The notes: generated by a model not told the origin, from the sequence alone. 33,310 nucleotides of DNA from JAYKGU01 sp035285585 (GCA_035285585.1 JAYKGU010000283.1:1-33310), one strand, 5' to 3'. Shown: positions 23,940 through 32,373, numbered from the stretch's first letter. A program made the numbers and translations.

Positions 23940-24767
23940 ATGATCAAGTGGTCTATGTTTGGTCAGAGTTTTTGGCCAACCCGCATCTGGACAAGGTTGA
24001 ACTGGAGTATTGTTGAGGGACTGGCAACACCACGGATCGTGATCGTTGTGCTGCTGCTGGTAATTCTGGTGCCCTGGCTGGTGCGATCGCCCGTCCTGAA
24101 ACAGTGGCTCAGTAAACCTGCTCTGGTGCTGTTGATTTTCTATCTGGTAACCACCTCACCCTTCGTCGCATCCTTAGCAGTCGATAATTTGATGCGGTTC
24201 GTGCCCCGTGATTCTGGGCAACCTGCCGATGCCATTGTGGTGCTAAGCCGCCGCCCCGATGATGTTCGCTACCAGGAGGCAGCCTATCTCTGGCTGCAGG
24301 AGCGTGCCCCTAAGCTGCTTGTGATTGGGCACAATGCCACCGTACAAACTCGACGTCTGATTGAAGATCTGGCTGCGCCATCATCGCCCAGTGTCCTGGA
24401 TCAGATTGATCAGTCGGTTCAGGAGGTAAGCTGTGCCATGACCACCTACGAAGAGGCTCTTTTTACTTCTCTACTGCTACAGTCCCTGGAAGCAAAGCGC
24501 ATTGTGCTCGTTACAGACGCGCCCCACATGCTGCGAGCGACCCTAACGTTTCAAAGCTTTGGTTTGGACGTAATCCCCCATCCGGTTCCTTTGCCACGGC
24601 GTCTGCCTTCGGCCAGGGTAGCTTTTCTTTCCCTGCGGGAATACCTGGGCCTGGTGAGCTACGCTGCCCTGGGACGGTTTGAGCCAAAGTCAATGGCGAT
24701 GCTGGATGCATTGAGCCAGAAGGCTTATCAGGAAATCAGCGCCCGCAAGTGTCGACAAGGGGTCTGA
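23940..24767 (+). CDS. YdcF/ElyC-like membrane protein (DUF218)
   Basis: A 275-residue protein with two N-terminal hydrophobic segments (about residues 30-50 and 62-80), followed by a DUF218 domain. Seen motifs: ADAIVVLSRRPDDVRYQEA, AKRIVLVTDAPHMLRA and a central TYEEALFTSLLL. E. coli ElyC, of the same domain, affects lipid-carrier (undecaprenyl phosphate) metabolism and envelope assembly. The GAGG site 8 bp before the ATG supports the start. The gene is divergent from the polyprenyl-phosphate operon and may share its theme, but this is only inference. A bidirectional-type hairpin follows the stop codon. Confidence 0.8.
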   Translation: MIKWSMFGQSFWPTRIWTRLNWSIVEGLATPRIVIVVLLLVILVPWLVRSPVLKQWLSKPALVLLIFYLVTTSPFVASLAVDNLMRFVPRDSGQPADAIVVLSRRPDDVRYQEAAYLWLQERAPKLLVIGHNATVQTRRLIEDLAAPSSPSVLDQIDQSVQEVSCAMTTYEEALFTSLLLQSLEAKRIVLVTDAPHMLRATLTFQSFGLDVIPHPVPLPRRLPSARVAFLSLREYLGLVSYAALGRFEPKSMAMLDALSQKAYQEISARKCRQGV

Positions 24768-24780
24768 GCGTTACCACAGC

Positions 24781-24811
24781 AAAAAAGAGCGGGCGCTTCG
24801 CCCACTCTTTA
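24781..24811 (-). terminator. Terminator hairpin between DUF218 gene and pstS
   Basis: AAGAG-GGGCG / CGCCC-CTCTT stem around CTT. On the - strand it is followed by TTTTTT, so it terminates pstS. On the + strand the T-run is weak (TTTA), but the hairpin sits 14 bp after the DUF218 stop and may serve both. Confidence 0.8.
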
Positions 24812-24861
24812 TAGATTTGTATATCCAGGGCTATTGCTCGAACCCTGGTTCATGATGTGAA

Positions 24862-26013
24862 CTAGGCACCACCAAGGGCTTCCTCAACGGTGCTCTTGAC
24901 GCGGTCAGACACGCCTTGAGGTAGGGGAATATAGCCCAGCTCCTGAGCGTATTGAGCACCGTTGTTCTGCGCCCAATCAACTATGGTTTCAATAGCCTTG
25001 GCCGTCTCTTCGTTGTCGTACTCAGGGTAGATCAGCATCCAGGTGAGCCCCACGATGGGGTAGGACTGGTCGCCTTCAGGATTGGGAATCAGCAGGGCGA
25101 AGTCATCGGGAACAGTGACGTCTTCAAAGGCCACCGCCGCCGCATCAGGAGAAGGCTCAATAAAGTTACCAGCGGCGTTTTCCAGCGTAGCAACTGGGAT
25201 GTCGTTCTCACTTGCGTAGGTGTACTCGACATAACCGATGGCACCTTCGGTCTGCTGTACTTGAGCCGCAATACCTTCATTACCCTGGGCACCTACACCA
25301 ACGGGCCAGTCAACCGTCTTGGCTGCGCCACCCTGCCAGTTGCCGCAAACTTCATTGATGTGGTTGGTGAACAGGAAGGTGGTGCCGCTACCGTCGGAAC
25401 GGTGGACAAAAGTAATCGGCTCACTGGGTAGCGTCAAATCGGGGTTGGCAGATGCAATCGGTTCCGCATCCCACTGGGTAATTTCGCCGGTAACGATGCC
25501 ACAGTAGGCATCCTGGGTCAGTTGCAAGTTCCCTTCGACTTCAGGCAGGTTATAGGCAAAGGTCACCAAACCCCCCGTCATCGGTACCTGGATGGGGTCG
25601 CTACCATACTGGTCGATGAAGCTCTGGCGCTCCTCCTCGGTCAAAGGAGCGTCGGTTGCACCGAAGTCAACGGTACCGGAGAGATACTGCTCAATCCCTG
25701 CACCGCTACCCACGGACTGGTAGTTGATTTGCAGACCGGGGTACTCTTCGCCAATTTGGGAGAACCAGGTCTGGTAGAGGGGAGCCGGGAAAGATGCTCC
25801 TGCGCCGCTGAGGGTCAGGTTGTTGAAGGAAACCTCCTCACCTTGACCGCCCTGCGCCGCCTCTGTTGCTTCCTCTCCGGCACCGCCTGCCGTTTCGTCA
25901 GTGGTCGTTTCTGCCGTTTCATTACCACCACAGGCACCAATGCCGAAGGCAAGGGCGGCGATCGCCCCCATAAAAAATGAGCGCTTCAATTGCAAAGAAC
26001 TATTAAATACCAT
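24862..26013 (-). CDS. pstS: Phosphate ABC transporter substrate-binding lipoprotein PstS
   Basis: A 383-residue periplasmic phosphate-binding protein. The N-terminus is a lipoprotein signal (MGAIAALAFGIGACGG) with the acceptor Cys in GACGG, then an acidic/Ala/Gly-rich linker of about 35 residues. The phosphate-binding core shows LSGAGASFPAPLYQTWF, SVGSGAGIEQY and VHRSDGSGTTFLF, which form the anion pocket in this family. The ATG at 26013 is preceded by GAGGG at about 11 bp. It is divergent from pstCAB. A Pho-box-like sequence lies at 26053-26082, 40 bp upstream. A SphX-type paralogue cannot be excluded, but location makes PstS most likely. Confidence 0.95.
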   Translation of the reverse strand: MVFNSSLQLKRSFFMGAIAALAFGIGACGGNETAETTTDETAGGAGEEATEAAQGGQGEEVSFNNLTLSGAGASFPAPLYQTWFSQIGEEYPGLQINYQSVGSGAGIEQYLSGTVDFGATDAPLTEEERQSFIDQYGSDPIQVPMTGGLVTFAYNLPEVEGNLQLTQDAYCGIVTGEITQWDAEPIASANPDLTLPSEPITFVHRSDGSGTTFLFTNHINEVCGNWQGGAAKTVDWPVGVGAQGNEGIAAQVQQTEGAIGYVEYTYASENDIPVATLENAAGNFIEPSPDAAAVAFEDVTVPDDFALLIPNPEGDQSYPIVGLTWMLIYPEYDNEETAKAIETIVDWAQNNGAQYAQELGYIPLPQGVSDRVKSTVEEALGGA

Positions 26014-26052
26014 ACTTGAAATGCCCTCAGGTCAAATCTCTTCGCTCAAATC

Positions 26053-26082
26053 CTATTCAGCAAAGGTAAAGGCAAGGTTAAT
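26053..26082 (-). promoter_or_regulatory. Candidate Pho box (SphR/PhoB) upstream of pstS
   Basis: On the - strand three 8-mers are separated by 3 bp: ATTAACCT, CTTTACCT and CTGAATAG (spacers TGC and TTG). This fits the cyanobacterial Pho box (PyTTAAPyPyT/A repeated at 11-bp spacing). The third unit is weak. A TAGGAT possible -10 overlaps its end, about 35 bp before the ATG. Confidence 0.75.
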
Positions 26083-26575
26083 GAATTTGACGGCGAAAAA
26101 AAGGCAATAAAAAATTTTGATTTGTGATAGTTCATAATCTCTGACTTTAGCCAGTTAAGTATTTGAAGAATTGCTAGCGATCGCTCTATCTGGCGATTGC
26201 TTTCTAGTTCTTTTGGAATATGAAAACAATGGGCGTTGAGAGGGCTATAAGTCTTTCCAGATAAAGTTTTCAGGCAAAATTTCAAATTTTCTCAAATTAT
26301 GGGCCACTGATTGGATATTCCTATGAAACGCATCTGAGAAATTGTTGTCCTGAAAGACTTTGGTGGGCTGAGGCAAGTACGATAGCTTTGCTTTAGGCTG
26401 TTTTGTTTACCAGGAAAGCTATGGTCATAATGCTAGCAGATTAAAAATCTGAAATACGCCATTAATCGTCGCGATCTACCTATCTAAATCGAACCGCAGA
26501 GAAGTACTTCTAAGGATAGACGTGAGCAATAAATTGGTCGATTCAATTTATGCCTATGGAGTGTTATTCGGCCTT

Positions 26576-26605
26576 GTTAACCTAATCTTTACCCTTAAGA
26601 CGGAA
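26576..26605 (+). promoter_or_regulatory. Candidate Pho box upstream of pstC
   Basis: On the + strand GTTAACCT, spacer AAT, CTTTACCC, spacer TTA, then AGACGGAA (weak third unit). Two of three 8-mers match the cyanobacterial Pho-box pattern at 11-bp spacing. GATAGT at 26614-26619 could be the -10. It lies about 300 bp before pstC. Confidence 0.65.
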
Positions 26606-26908
26606 TGATCGGTGATAGTTGAAGAGAGATTCAAGGCTGCAGAACGCCACTGCTTTGCAATGGGCAACAACAAGTGCTATCGGCGATCGCAACCGCCTTT
26701 CTTAGCCGATTAAATATTCAAGTTCAAGTATTCGAATGAACTAAACGATTTACGGGCTGTATGAAATGTTCTGGGCTTTTAAGCGACTTGATGGCGCTTG
26801 ATGTTCATAAAGTTGATCAGTTGCGTAACTTAAAAGCAGCCTAAGTGAAATACCCAGACCTTACTACTGCCAGACCTTACTGCTGATAGTGAATTAAGTA
26901 GACATGCT

Positions 26909-27868
26909 ATGACTTCAACTGCTCAAGCCAACTCGGCTTCACAACCAAGAGTGTCCCCCCGCTCGAAGCGGGAGATGTGGACAGACAAAACCTTCGTTTG
27001 GGTAACATTAATACTGGCGATCGCCGTTGCCGCTTTGCTGATTGCGATCGCCGTTGAGGTCGGCATTGCCTCTATTCCGGCTATCAAAGAATTCGGGCTG
27101 AGCTTCATCTGGACCAGCGCCTGGAACCCGGTTGAGCAGAACTATGGTGCCTGGCCGATGATTTATGGAACCCTGGTGAGTTCGGCGATCGCCCTGCTCT
27201 TTGCCCTGCCCTTGGGAGTAGGCACCGCCATTTTCCTCAGTGAAGGCTTTCTTCCCCAGGTGATTCGCACACCCTTGACTTTCATGGTAGAAATGCTGGC
27301 GGCGATTCCCAGCGTTGTTTATGGCCTGTGGGGCATCTTCGTCCTCATTCCTTTCCTACAGCCTATTGGCAAGTGGCTACACAACAGCCTGGGCTGGTTT
27401 CCTCTGTTCCAGACCCAGTACATCGGCCCAGGAATGTTCCCAGCGTCTATCATTCTCGTCGTCATGATTTTGCCCATCATCACCGCCATCTCCCGCGATT
27501 CGCTGGCTTCCTTGCCGCCCAGCCTGCGGCAGGCATCCATGGGGTTGGGGGCGACCCGGTGGACGACGATCTTTCGCGTACTCATCCCGGCAGCATTTTC
27601 CGGCATCGTCGGTGGAGCGATGCTGGCTCTGGGTCGGGCCATGGGAGAAACGATGGCGGTGACGCTGTTGATTGGGAACTCCAACAACTTCAATGTCTCC
27701 ATTCTGGCTCCTGCCAACACCATCGCCTCGCTGCTGGCAAATCAGTTTCGCGAAGCCAGCGGCCTTCAGGTTGCATCCCTCATGTACGCAGGGTTGATTC
27801 TGTTTTTCCTGACCCTGATTGTGAACATGGCTGCCGAACTCATTATTCGTAAGGTTAAGCCCTACTAA
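26909..27868 (+). CDS. pstC: Phosphate ABC transporter permease PstC
   Basis: A 319-residue inner-membrane permease with six or seven helices, the first at about residues 28-52 after a polar cytosolic tail. The BPD permease region shows GTLVSSAIALLFALPLGVGTAIFL and the EAA-loop type segment SLPPSLRQASMGLGATRWTTIFRVLIPAAFSG, with the GRAMGETMAVTLLIGN pore signature of PstC. It works with PstA, PstB and PstS to import phosphate. It is the first gene of pstCAB, 43 bp before pstA. No strong ribosome-binding site is seen. Confidence 0.95.
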   Translation: MTSTAQANSASQPRVSPRSKREMWTDKTFVWVTLILAIAVAALLIAIAVEVGIASIPAIKEFGLSFIWTSAWNPVEQNYGAWPMIYGTLVSSAIALLFALPLGVGTAIFLSEGFLPQVIRTPLTFMVEMLAAIPSVVYGLWGIFVLIPFLQPIGKWLHNSLGWFPLFQTQYIGPGMFPASIILVVMILPIITAISRDSLASLPPSLRQASMGLGATRWTTIFRVLIPAAFSGIVGGAMLALGRAMGETMAVTLLIGNSNNFNVSILAPANTIASLLANQFREASGLQVASLMYAGLILFFLTLIVNMAAELIIRKVKPY

Positions 27869-27911
27869 GAACCTATCCGAAAACCCTGTCGTCCCGTGCC
27901 TGAGAAAGCAA

Positions 27912-28838
27912 ATGTCCTCCAGTAATCAACTATCCCGGACCCCTTCACCCAAAGAAAACCCCAGCGGTATCAGTCGCCAGCGTGGCTCCAGGCAGTCCAT
28001 TGGCGAGACCACCTGGACGGTACTCTCTGGTCTTTGCCTGGTGATCGCCATCATCCCGCTGGTGCTGGTTATTGCCTACGTGGTGATTCAAGGCATCAAC
28101 CGCATGGATCTTCAAGCTTTCACCGAGCTACCCCCACCCCCCTTGCAAGATGAAGGCGGCGGTTTTGCCAACGCCCTGGTGGGTACGCTGGTGATGGTGG
28201 CCATTGGTGCCTTAATCAGTGTCCCCTTTGGCGTGCTGGCCGCCATCTATCTATCAGAGTTCAGCAGGGGCCGGATCGCCACCTGGATTCGGTTTGCCAC
28301 CAACGTCCTCAGCGGCGTGCCCTCCATCTTGATTGGGGTATTTATCTACGGACTGCTGGTGCTCACCCAGGTCACTGGATATTCAGCGATCGCCGGAGGC
28401 TGTGCCCTGGCCGTCCTCATGCTGCCCATTATCGTGAGAACGACCGACGAATCCCTGCAGATTGTACCCAAGCAAGTGCGCTGGGCTTCGGTGGGCATGG
28501 GGGCTTCCCGTTACGAAACCGTGCTGCGGGTGGTGTTGCCTGCGGCGTTACCGGCGATCGCCACCGGATTAACCCTGGCCGTAGCGCGGGCCGCCGGGGA
28601 AACAGCTCCTTTGATTTTCACCGCCCTCTTTGCCCAGTACTGGACCTTCAGCCTGGACAACCCCATCGACTCCCTGTTTGCGCCCATCGCTTCCCTGTCG
28701 GTGCTGGTGTATAACTTCGCTGCTGTGCCCTATGAGAACCAGCAGGAGCTGGCCTGGGCGGCATCTTTGATTCTAGTGGCGATCGTGCTGATTACCAGCA
28801 TCCTCTCCCGCTGGGCCACCCGCAACCGCATTTACTGA
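27912..28838 (+). CDS. pstA: Phosphate ABC transporter permease PstA
   Basis: A 308-residue inner-membrane permease, partner of PstC. The N-terminus is a polar tail, with the first helix at about residues 35-60. FANALVGTLVMVAIGALISVPFGVLAAIYLSE, the EAA-type loop VPKQVRWASVGMGASRYETVLRVVLPAALPAI and AVARAAGETAPLIFTALF are all typical of PstA. It starts 43 bp after pstC; GAGAAAG before the ATG is a plausible ribosome-binding site. pstB follows with a 75-bp gap if its start is 28914. Confidence 0.95.
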   Translation: MSSSNQLSRTPSPKENPSGISRQRGSRQSIGETTWTVLSGLCLVIAIIPLVLVIAYVVIQGINRMDLQAFTELPPPPLQDEGGGFANALVGTLVMVAIGALISVPFGVLAAIYLSEFSRGRIATWIRFATNVLSGVPSILIGVFIYGLLVLTQVTGYSAIAGGCALAVLMLPIIVRTTDESLQIVPKQVRWASVGMGASRYETVLRVVLPAALPAIATGLTLAVARAAGETAPLIFTALFAQYWTFSLDNPIDSLFAPIASLSVLVYNFAAVPYENQQELAWAASLILVAIVLITSILSRWATRNRIY

Positions 28839-28913
28839 TGGAAAATTTCTGAGGCGTGACCGAGGATGGGAGTTCGCGCCTTGCTACCGACTATTGAACT
28901 AAGCAGAAGAACC

Positions 28914-29828
28914 ATGACACCTGACTCTCGCTCTAATCAAAGCACAGATCAAGATCAAAACACCGATCGCCAGCAGTCCAACGACCGGCAGCACCATCAA
29001 GGTGATGATCCCAGGCATCGCAACGTAGACCGCAGTGGCGACCTGGGCGAAACCATCTTCCGGACTGAGGACTTGAACGTTTACTATGGCGACTTTCTGG
29101 CGGTTCGGGATGTGAACATGGAAATTCCCACCCGCAAGATCACGGCGTTCATTGGCCCGTCTGGCTGTGGTAAAAGTACGCTAATCCGCTGCTTCAACCG
29201 CCTGAACGACCTGATTGAAAGCTTTCACCTGGAGGGCTGTTTGTACTACCATGACCAGAACCTTTACGGCGATGAGGTTGATCCCGTTGAGGTGCGCCGC
29301 CGCATTGGCATGGTGTTCCAGCAGCCCAACCCCTTCCCCAAGTCGATCTACAACAACGTGGCCTATGGCATTCGCGTTACCGGGAAGAAGAAAGATGTGG
29401 ATCTGGATGAAGTGGTCGAAAAGTCCCTCCGGGGCGCGGCCCTCTGGGATGAGGTGAAAGACAAGCTGGGGGATAATGGCCTCTCCCTTTCTGGTGGTCA
29501 GCAGCAGCGGTTGTGCATTGCGCGGGCGATCGCCACTGAGCCAGATGTCGTACTGATGGATGAACCCGCTTCCTCCCTCGACCCCATCTCCACCCTGAAG
29601 GTCGAGGATCTGATTCGCGATCTGGCGGAGGAATACACTATCGTCATCGTCACCCACAACATGCAGCAGGCCACCCGCGTTTCGGACTACACCGCCTTCT
29701 TCAACGCCCAGCCTACCGAAGAGGGCAAGCGGAGTGGCTACCTGGTAGAGTTTGGCCCCACTGAGCAGATCTTCAACGATCCCAAGGAAGAAGCCACCAA
29801 AAACTACGTCAGCGGTCAGTTTGGCTAG
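28914..29828 (+). CDS. pstB: Phosphate ABC transporter ATP-binding protein PstB
   Basis: A 304-residue ATPase that powers phosphate import. Walker A is GPSGCGKST (81-89), followed by IGMVFQQPNPFPKSIYNNV, the signature LSGGQQQR, Walker B VVLMDEPAS and the switch His in IVIVTHNMQQA. The start is set at ATG 28914; ATG 28866 would add 16 residues of unlikely sequence. Compared with typical PstB of about 250-270 residues, there is an N-terminal extension of about 45 residues rich in Asp, Gln, Asn, Arg and His, without predicted fold. No phoU gene follows. It ends 42 bp from the convergent cupin gene. Confidence 0.95.
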   Translation: MTPDSRSNQSTDQDQNTDRQQSNDRQHHQGDDPRHRNVDRSGDLGETIFRTEDLNVYYGDFLAVRDVNMEIPTRKITAFIGPSGCGKSTLIRCFNRLNDLIESFHLEGCLYYHDQNLYGDEVDPVEVRRRIGMVFQQPNPFPKSIYNNVAYGIRVTGKKKDVDLDEVVEKSLRGAALWDEVKDKLGDNGLSLSGGQQQRLCIARAIATEPDVVLMDEPASSLDPISTLKVEDLIRDLAEEYTIVIVTHNMQQATRVSDYTAFFNAQPTEEGKRSGYLVEFGPTEQIFNDPKEEATKNYVSGQFG

Positions 29829-29870
29829 TTTGGCTGGGCAGCTTGGCCCTGGCTTGAGTCTATCCAGAGC

Positions 29871-30329
29871 TTAGTTACAGGTGACCAGGGCATCGGTGCG
29901 CCGCAGCACCCGCAGGTCTTCTTCATCCAGTTCAACGGGCGTGCCGCTGCGGATCAGTTCGGCAAAGTCCTCGTTGGGCACCATGATGCAGAGGGCATAG
30001 AGGCGGGTGTTTCCCATATTTTCGATGACGTGGGTGCCCTTGGGCGGGACTAAAATGCTGTCTCCCGCCTGCACGCGCACCGTTTTGCCATCGCAGCTCG
30101 CCTGTCCTTCCCCTTTGAGAATGAAGAACATTTCGACCGCAAGCTGATGGCGGTTAGCCGGGGTTTTGCCGCCGATATCAAAGATTTCAATGCAGTAGGT
30201 CAGTGACATATTGGCAATGGTGGGATCAAACACGATCGCCAGCCGATTCGTATCCTGAGGGCTGATGCGGTAAGCCTGATAGTCAGGGGGAGCCTTGAAA
30301 ACTGGAATTACGCAGGTATCCATGTCCAT
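29871..30329 (-). CDS. Cupin-domain protein
   Basis: A 152-residue protein with one cupin barrel. The first cupin motif is around NRHQLAVEMFFILKGEGQASCDG (candidate metal ligands His and Glu) and the second is DSILVPPKGTHVIENMG. Such proteins may be metal-dependent enzymes or binding proteins; I cannot name the substrate. An AAGGAGAAGT site lies right before the ATG (30329), so the start is well supported. It is the third gene of a probable minus-strand unit after RidA and the amidohydrolase, with an 88-bp gap to the latter. Confidence 0.85.
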   Translation of the reverse strand: MDMDTCVIPVFKAPPDYQAYRISPQDTNRLAIVFDPTIANMSLTYCIEIFDIGGKTPANRHQLAVEMFFILKGEGQASCDGKTVRVQAGDSILVPPKGTHVIENMGNTRLYALCIMVPNEDFAELIRSGTPVELDEEDLRVLRRTDALVTCN

Positions 30330-30417
30330 GGTTACTTCTCCTTTAGGTGGATGGAGGGGAGAGCGGACGCTGGGTGCGAAGGGGCATAGCCTACCGGCAA
30401 AGCATCTAAGACCGGGC

Positions 30418-31194
30418 CTAAATCAATGGCTGCAAAGCCTGAATCATCGATGCAGAATCGGTGACAAAGCCAAAGCACTGATTCACGTTGTACAGCGTTG
30501 CTTTCAGGCAATAGTCCGGCGAGGTCGTGGCGGTGCCATCCCGCACCAGAATGCAGTCATATCCGAGAAAATTAGCGTCCTGTAGCGTCGCCATCACGCA
30601 CTGGTCGGCGTTGACGCCGCCAAAAAACAGGGTGGTGCGCCCCAGGTTCCGCAAAATACTATCAAGGGGCGTATCCCAAAAGCCGCTCATACGGTACTTA
30701 TCGACGTAAATATCGTCCGGTAGCTGCTCCAGCTCATCAACCACCGCCGCCGCCCAACTGCCCTTCATCAGTACAGGGGCACCATTCTTTGGGAGGGGAT
30801 CGCCCAGCCCCGTACCTTCTCCGGTGGGGTTGTAGACATGGCGTAGCCCCGCACTGATGTTGAGTAAGTCCGGTCGGTTGCCCCAGTTGACCCAAATGAT
30901 GGGAATTTGAGCCGCTCGCAGGGTGGGGATGAGGGCTTGTAAGGGGGCGATCGCTCCACGGGCAGGCGAAACGTCTACACCGATATGGGCCAGCCAGCCA
31001 TCTGGATGACAGAAATCATTCTGCATATCTATTACCAGTAACGCTGCCTTTGACGCATCCAGGGAGAGGGTCTTTGTCTCCGTCGTGAGCGTCATCAGAC
31101 GAACGGGCAGCGGCGGGCGGGTGAGATCGGCTCTCTCCGCATTGACGGCCCAGGCATTGGGGGCAAGTCCTAACGGGATTAGCGGTCGATTCAT
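30418..31194 (-). CDS. Isochorismatase-like cysteine amidohydrolase
   Basis: A 258-residue hydrolase of the isochorismatase superfamily. The catalytic triad positions are visible: Asp in LLVIDMQNDF, Lys in IYVDKYRMSGFWDTPLD and Cys in GVNADQCVMATLQDANFLG. The family includes RutB-type ureidoacrylate amidohydrolase, biuret hydrolase and nicotinamidase; the residues around the site do not settle the substrate. It lies 120 bp after the RidA-like gene and before a cupin gene, an arrangement that recalls catabolism of amide-containing nitrogen compounds. Its N-terminal 45 residues before the hydrolase fold are polar and Pro-rich. Confidence 0.88.
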   Translation of the reverse strand: MNRPLIPLGLAPNAWAVNAERADLTRPPLPVRLMTLTTETKTLSLDASKAALLVIDMQNDFCHPDGWLAHIGVDVSPARGAIAPLQALIPTLRAAQIPIIWVNWGNRPDLLNISAGLRHVYNPTGEGTGLGDPLPKNGAPVLMKGSWAAAVVDELEQLPDDIYVDKYRMSGFWDTPLDSILRNLGRTTLFFGGVNADQCVMATLQDANFLGYDCILVRDGTATTSPDYCLKATLYNVNQCFGFVTDSASMIQALQPLI

Positions 31195-31314
31195 AAGTGA
31201 GACCGAACAAAAAGACTCAACGCAATTAAGTAGGTAGCCATAAATAGACGAGGCTATGGTGGGGTGCCTTCCAGCGGGGGGCGCATCCCACGTGCTTTAT
31301 TGATGTTCAGACAC

Positions 31315-31704
31315 TTACCCACCACAATATACGATCAGGTCGATTTCGATGTCACCGAATCCAGCCAGGGCAGTTACCGCCACCGTTGTGCGCCCCGGCA
31401 TCTTGCCCGCTGTGAAATAGGAGGCATAGATACGGTTGACCACGTCGTAAAATCGAAAGTCGGTTATGAAAATTCGCGCCATCACCACCCGCTCAAAGCC
31501 GGTTTCTGCATGATCGAGCACCAGCTTCAGGTTTTCCATAACACGCCTGGTCTGGTCTTCAATTGCGCCACGATTAACGTGGCCCGTTTCTGGGTCTTCG
31601 GCAAGCTGTCCGGTGACAAACAAAAAATCCCCAGCACGCACAGCATGGGAATAGGGAGCAACGGGGGGCAAAACCCCCTCAGGCAAAGTAATGTGTTCTA
31701 ACAC
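31315..31704 (-). CDS. RidA/YjgF-family protein
   Basis: A 129-residue protein of the RidA family, which hydrolyses reactive imines or enamines from amino acid or pyrimidine catabolism. Motifs seen: APYSHAVRAGDFLFVTGQ, NLKLVLDHAETGFERVV, ARIFITDFRFYDVVNRIYASYF, PGRTTVAVTALAGFGDIEIDLIVY. The last part carries the position of the usual conserved Arg (GRTTV). It is the first gene of a probable unit with the amidohydrolase and the cupin. A 10-bp inverted repeat at 31822-31849 lies about 118 bp upstream. Confidence 0.88.
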   Translation of the reverse strand: MLEHITLPEGVLPPVAPYSHAVRAGDFLFVTGQLAEDPETGHVNRGAIEDQTRRVMENLKLVLDHAETGFERVVMARIFITDFRFYDVVNRIYASYFTAGKMPGRTTVAVTALAGFGDIEIDLIVYCGG

Positions 31705-31821
31705 GCTTTCGGGTTAAGGTTCTTTAGGCCCCATCACTCTAGCCTGGAATGGCGACTGCTCAGCGTTTGATTTACTAAAAATCAAGATTTAGCTGGTCTA
31801 CAGAAAACCAGCCTGGCTGAA

Positions 31822-31849
31822 TGAAACAATTTATAGTACAATTGTTTCA
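31822..31849. promoter_or_regulatory. Perfect inverted repeat, candidate operator
   Basis: TGAAACAATT and AATTGTTTCA are exact 10-bp inverted arms around an 8-bp spacer TATAGTAC, which itself contains a palindromic GTAC and a -10-like TATAGT. It sits between the divergent RidA gene and the gene at 31888. Confidence 0.55.
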
Positions 31850-31887
31850 GATGCAGTGTTGCTCACCTGATCAACCCCATTCCGTCT

Positions 31888-32265
31888 ATGGCTAACCTAT
31901 CAACAGCGAACCCGTCCCAACTTTCCCTTTGGTCAACCGTCCGCTTTCGCCGTGCCAAAAATTCGAAAGCCTGGGCACTGCTCGGCATCCCCCGTCAGGG
32001 ATATCCTCAAGTCGTCCAGCGCCTCTTTGAGCAGCAGGCAAAGTTTCTCGACAAATATGAAGACGAGCAGTTCGTCAGCCTGCTGTTTGAGGCTCCCCCC
32101 ATCCTGTCTGCCAAATTAGCCCTGACGTTTCCTGCGCCTCCTGGCTGTGAAGCGCTAAGCGTGGCGGCAACGGGCGATCGCATTCTAGCCGGAAGGGCGG
32201 CAGGTGCAGCAAATGCGCTACGACAGGCTGTTGATCCAGACGCCTGTAGTGCCACTCCTGACTAA
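31888..32265 (+). CDS. Hypothetical protein
   Basis: A 125-residue reading frame with no recognised family. It is polar to mildly hydrophobic, with a central stretch QRLFEQQAKFLDKYEDEQFVSLLFEAPPILSAKLALTFPAP and an Ala-rich end. No ribosome-binding site precedes the ATG. It is divergent from the RidA gene, with an inverted repeat 38 bp upstream. It could be a real small protein or a decayed gene. Confidence 0.45.
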   Translation: MANLSTANPSQLSLWSTVRFRRAKNSKAWALLGIPRQGYPQVVQRLFEQQAKFLDKYEDEQFVSLLFEAPPILSAKLALTFPAPPGCEALSVAATGDRILAGRAAGAANALRQAVDPDACSATPD

Positions 32266-32337
32266 AAATCTATCTGCCGCAAACCCTGGCATGGGCCTGA
32301 AACGTCAAAAAGGGTTGCCGTTTGCGAGACAAGATCA

Positions 32338-32373
32338 GCGGGAAAGTGAGCGCACCGCACTCCACTTTCCCGC
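32338..32373. terminator. Bidirectional hairpin between convergent genes
   Basis: GCGGGAAAGTG and CACTTTCCCGC form an exact 11-bp stem with a 14-base loop. It lies between the convergent genes ending at 32265 and 32470. T-runs are poor on both strands, so termination is likely but not proven. Confidence 0.55.

Larger units (their letters stand above)
26014..26908. other. Divergent pst regulatory region
   Basis: 895 bp between pstS (-) and pstC (+), with two Pho-box-like sites (26053-26082 and 26576-26605). The remaining 26083-26575 and 26606-26908 stretches are AT-rich and hold no convincing ORF or RNA gene; frames there of up to 80 codons lack family features and a ribosome-binding site. 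Confidence 0.55.

Noticed and set aside
26046..26285. 79-codon - strand frame in the pst intergenic region
   Set aside because: It overlaps the Pho box, has AT-rich composition and no family match or ribosome-binding site.
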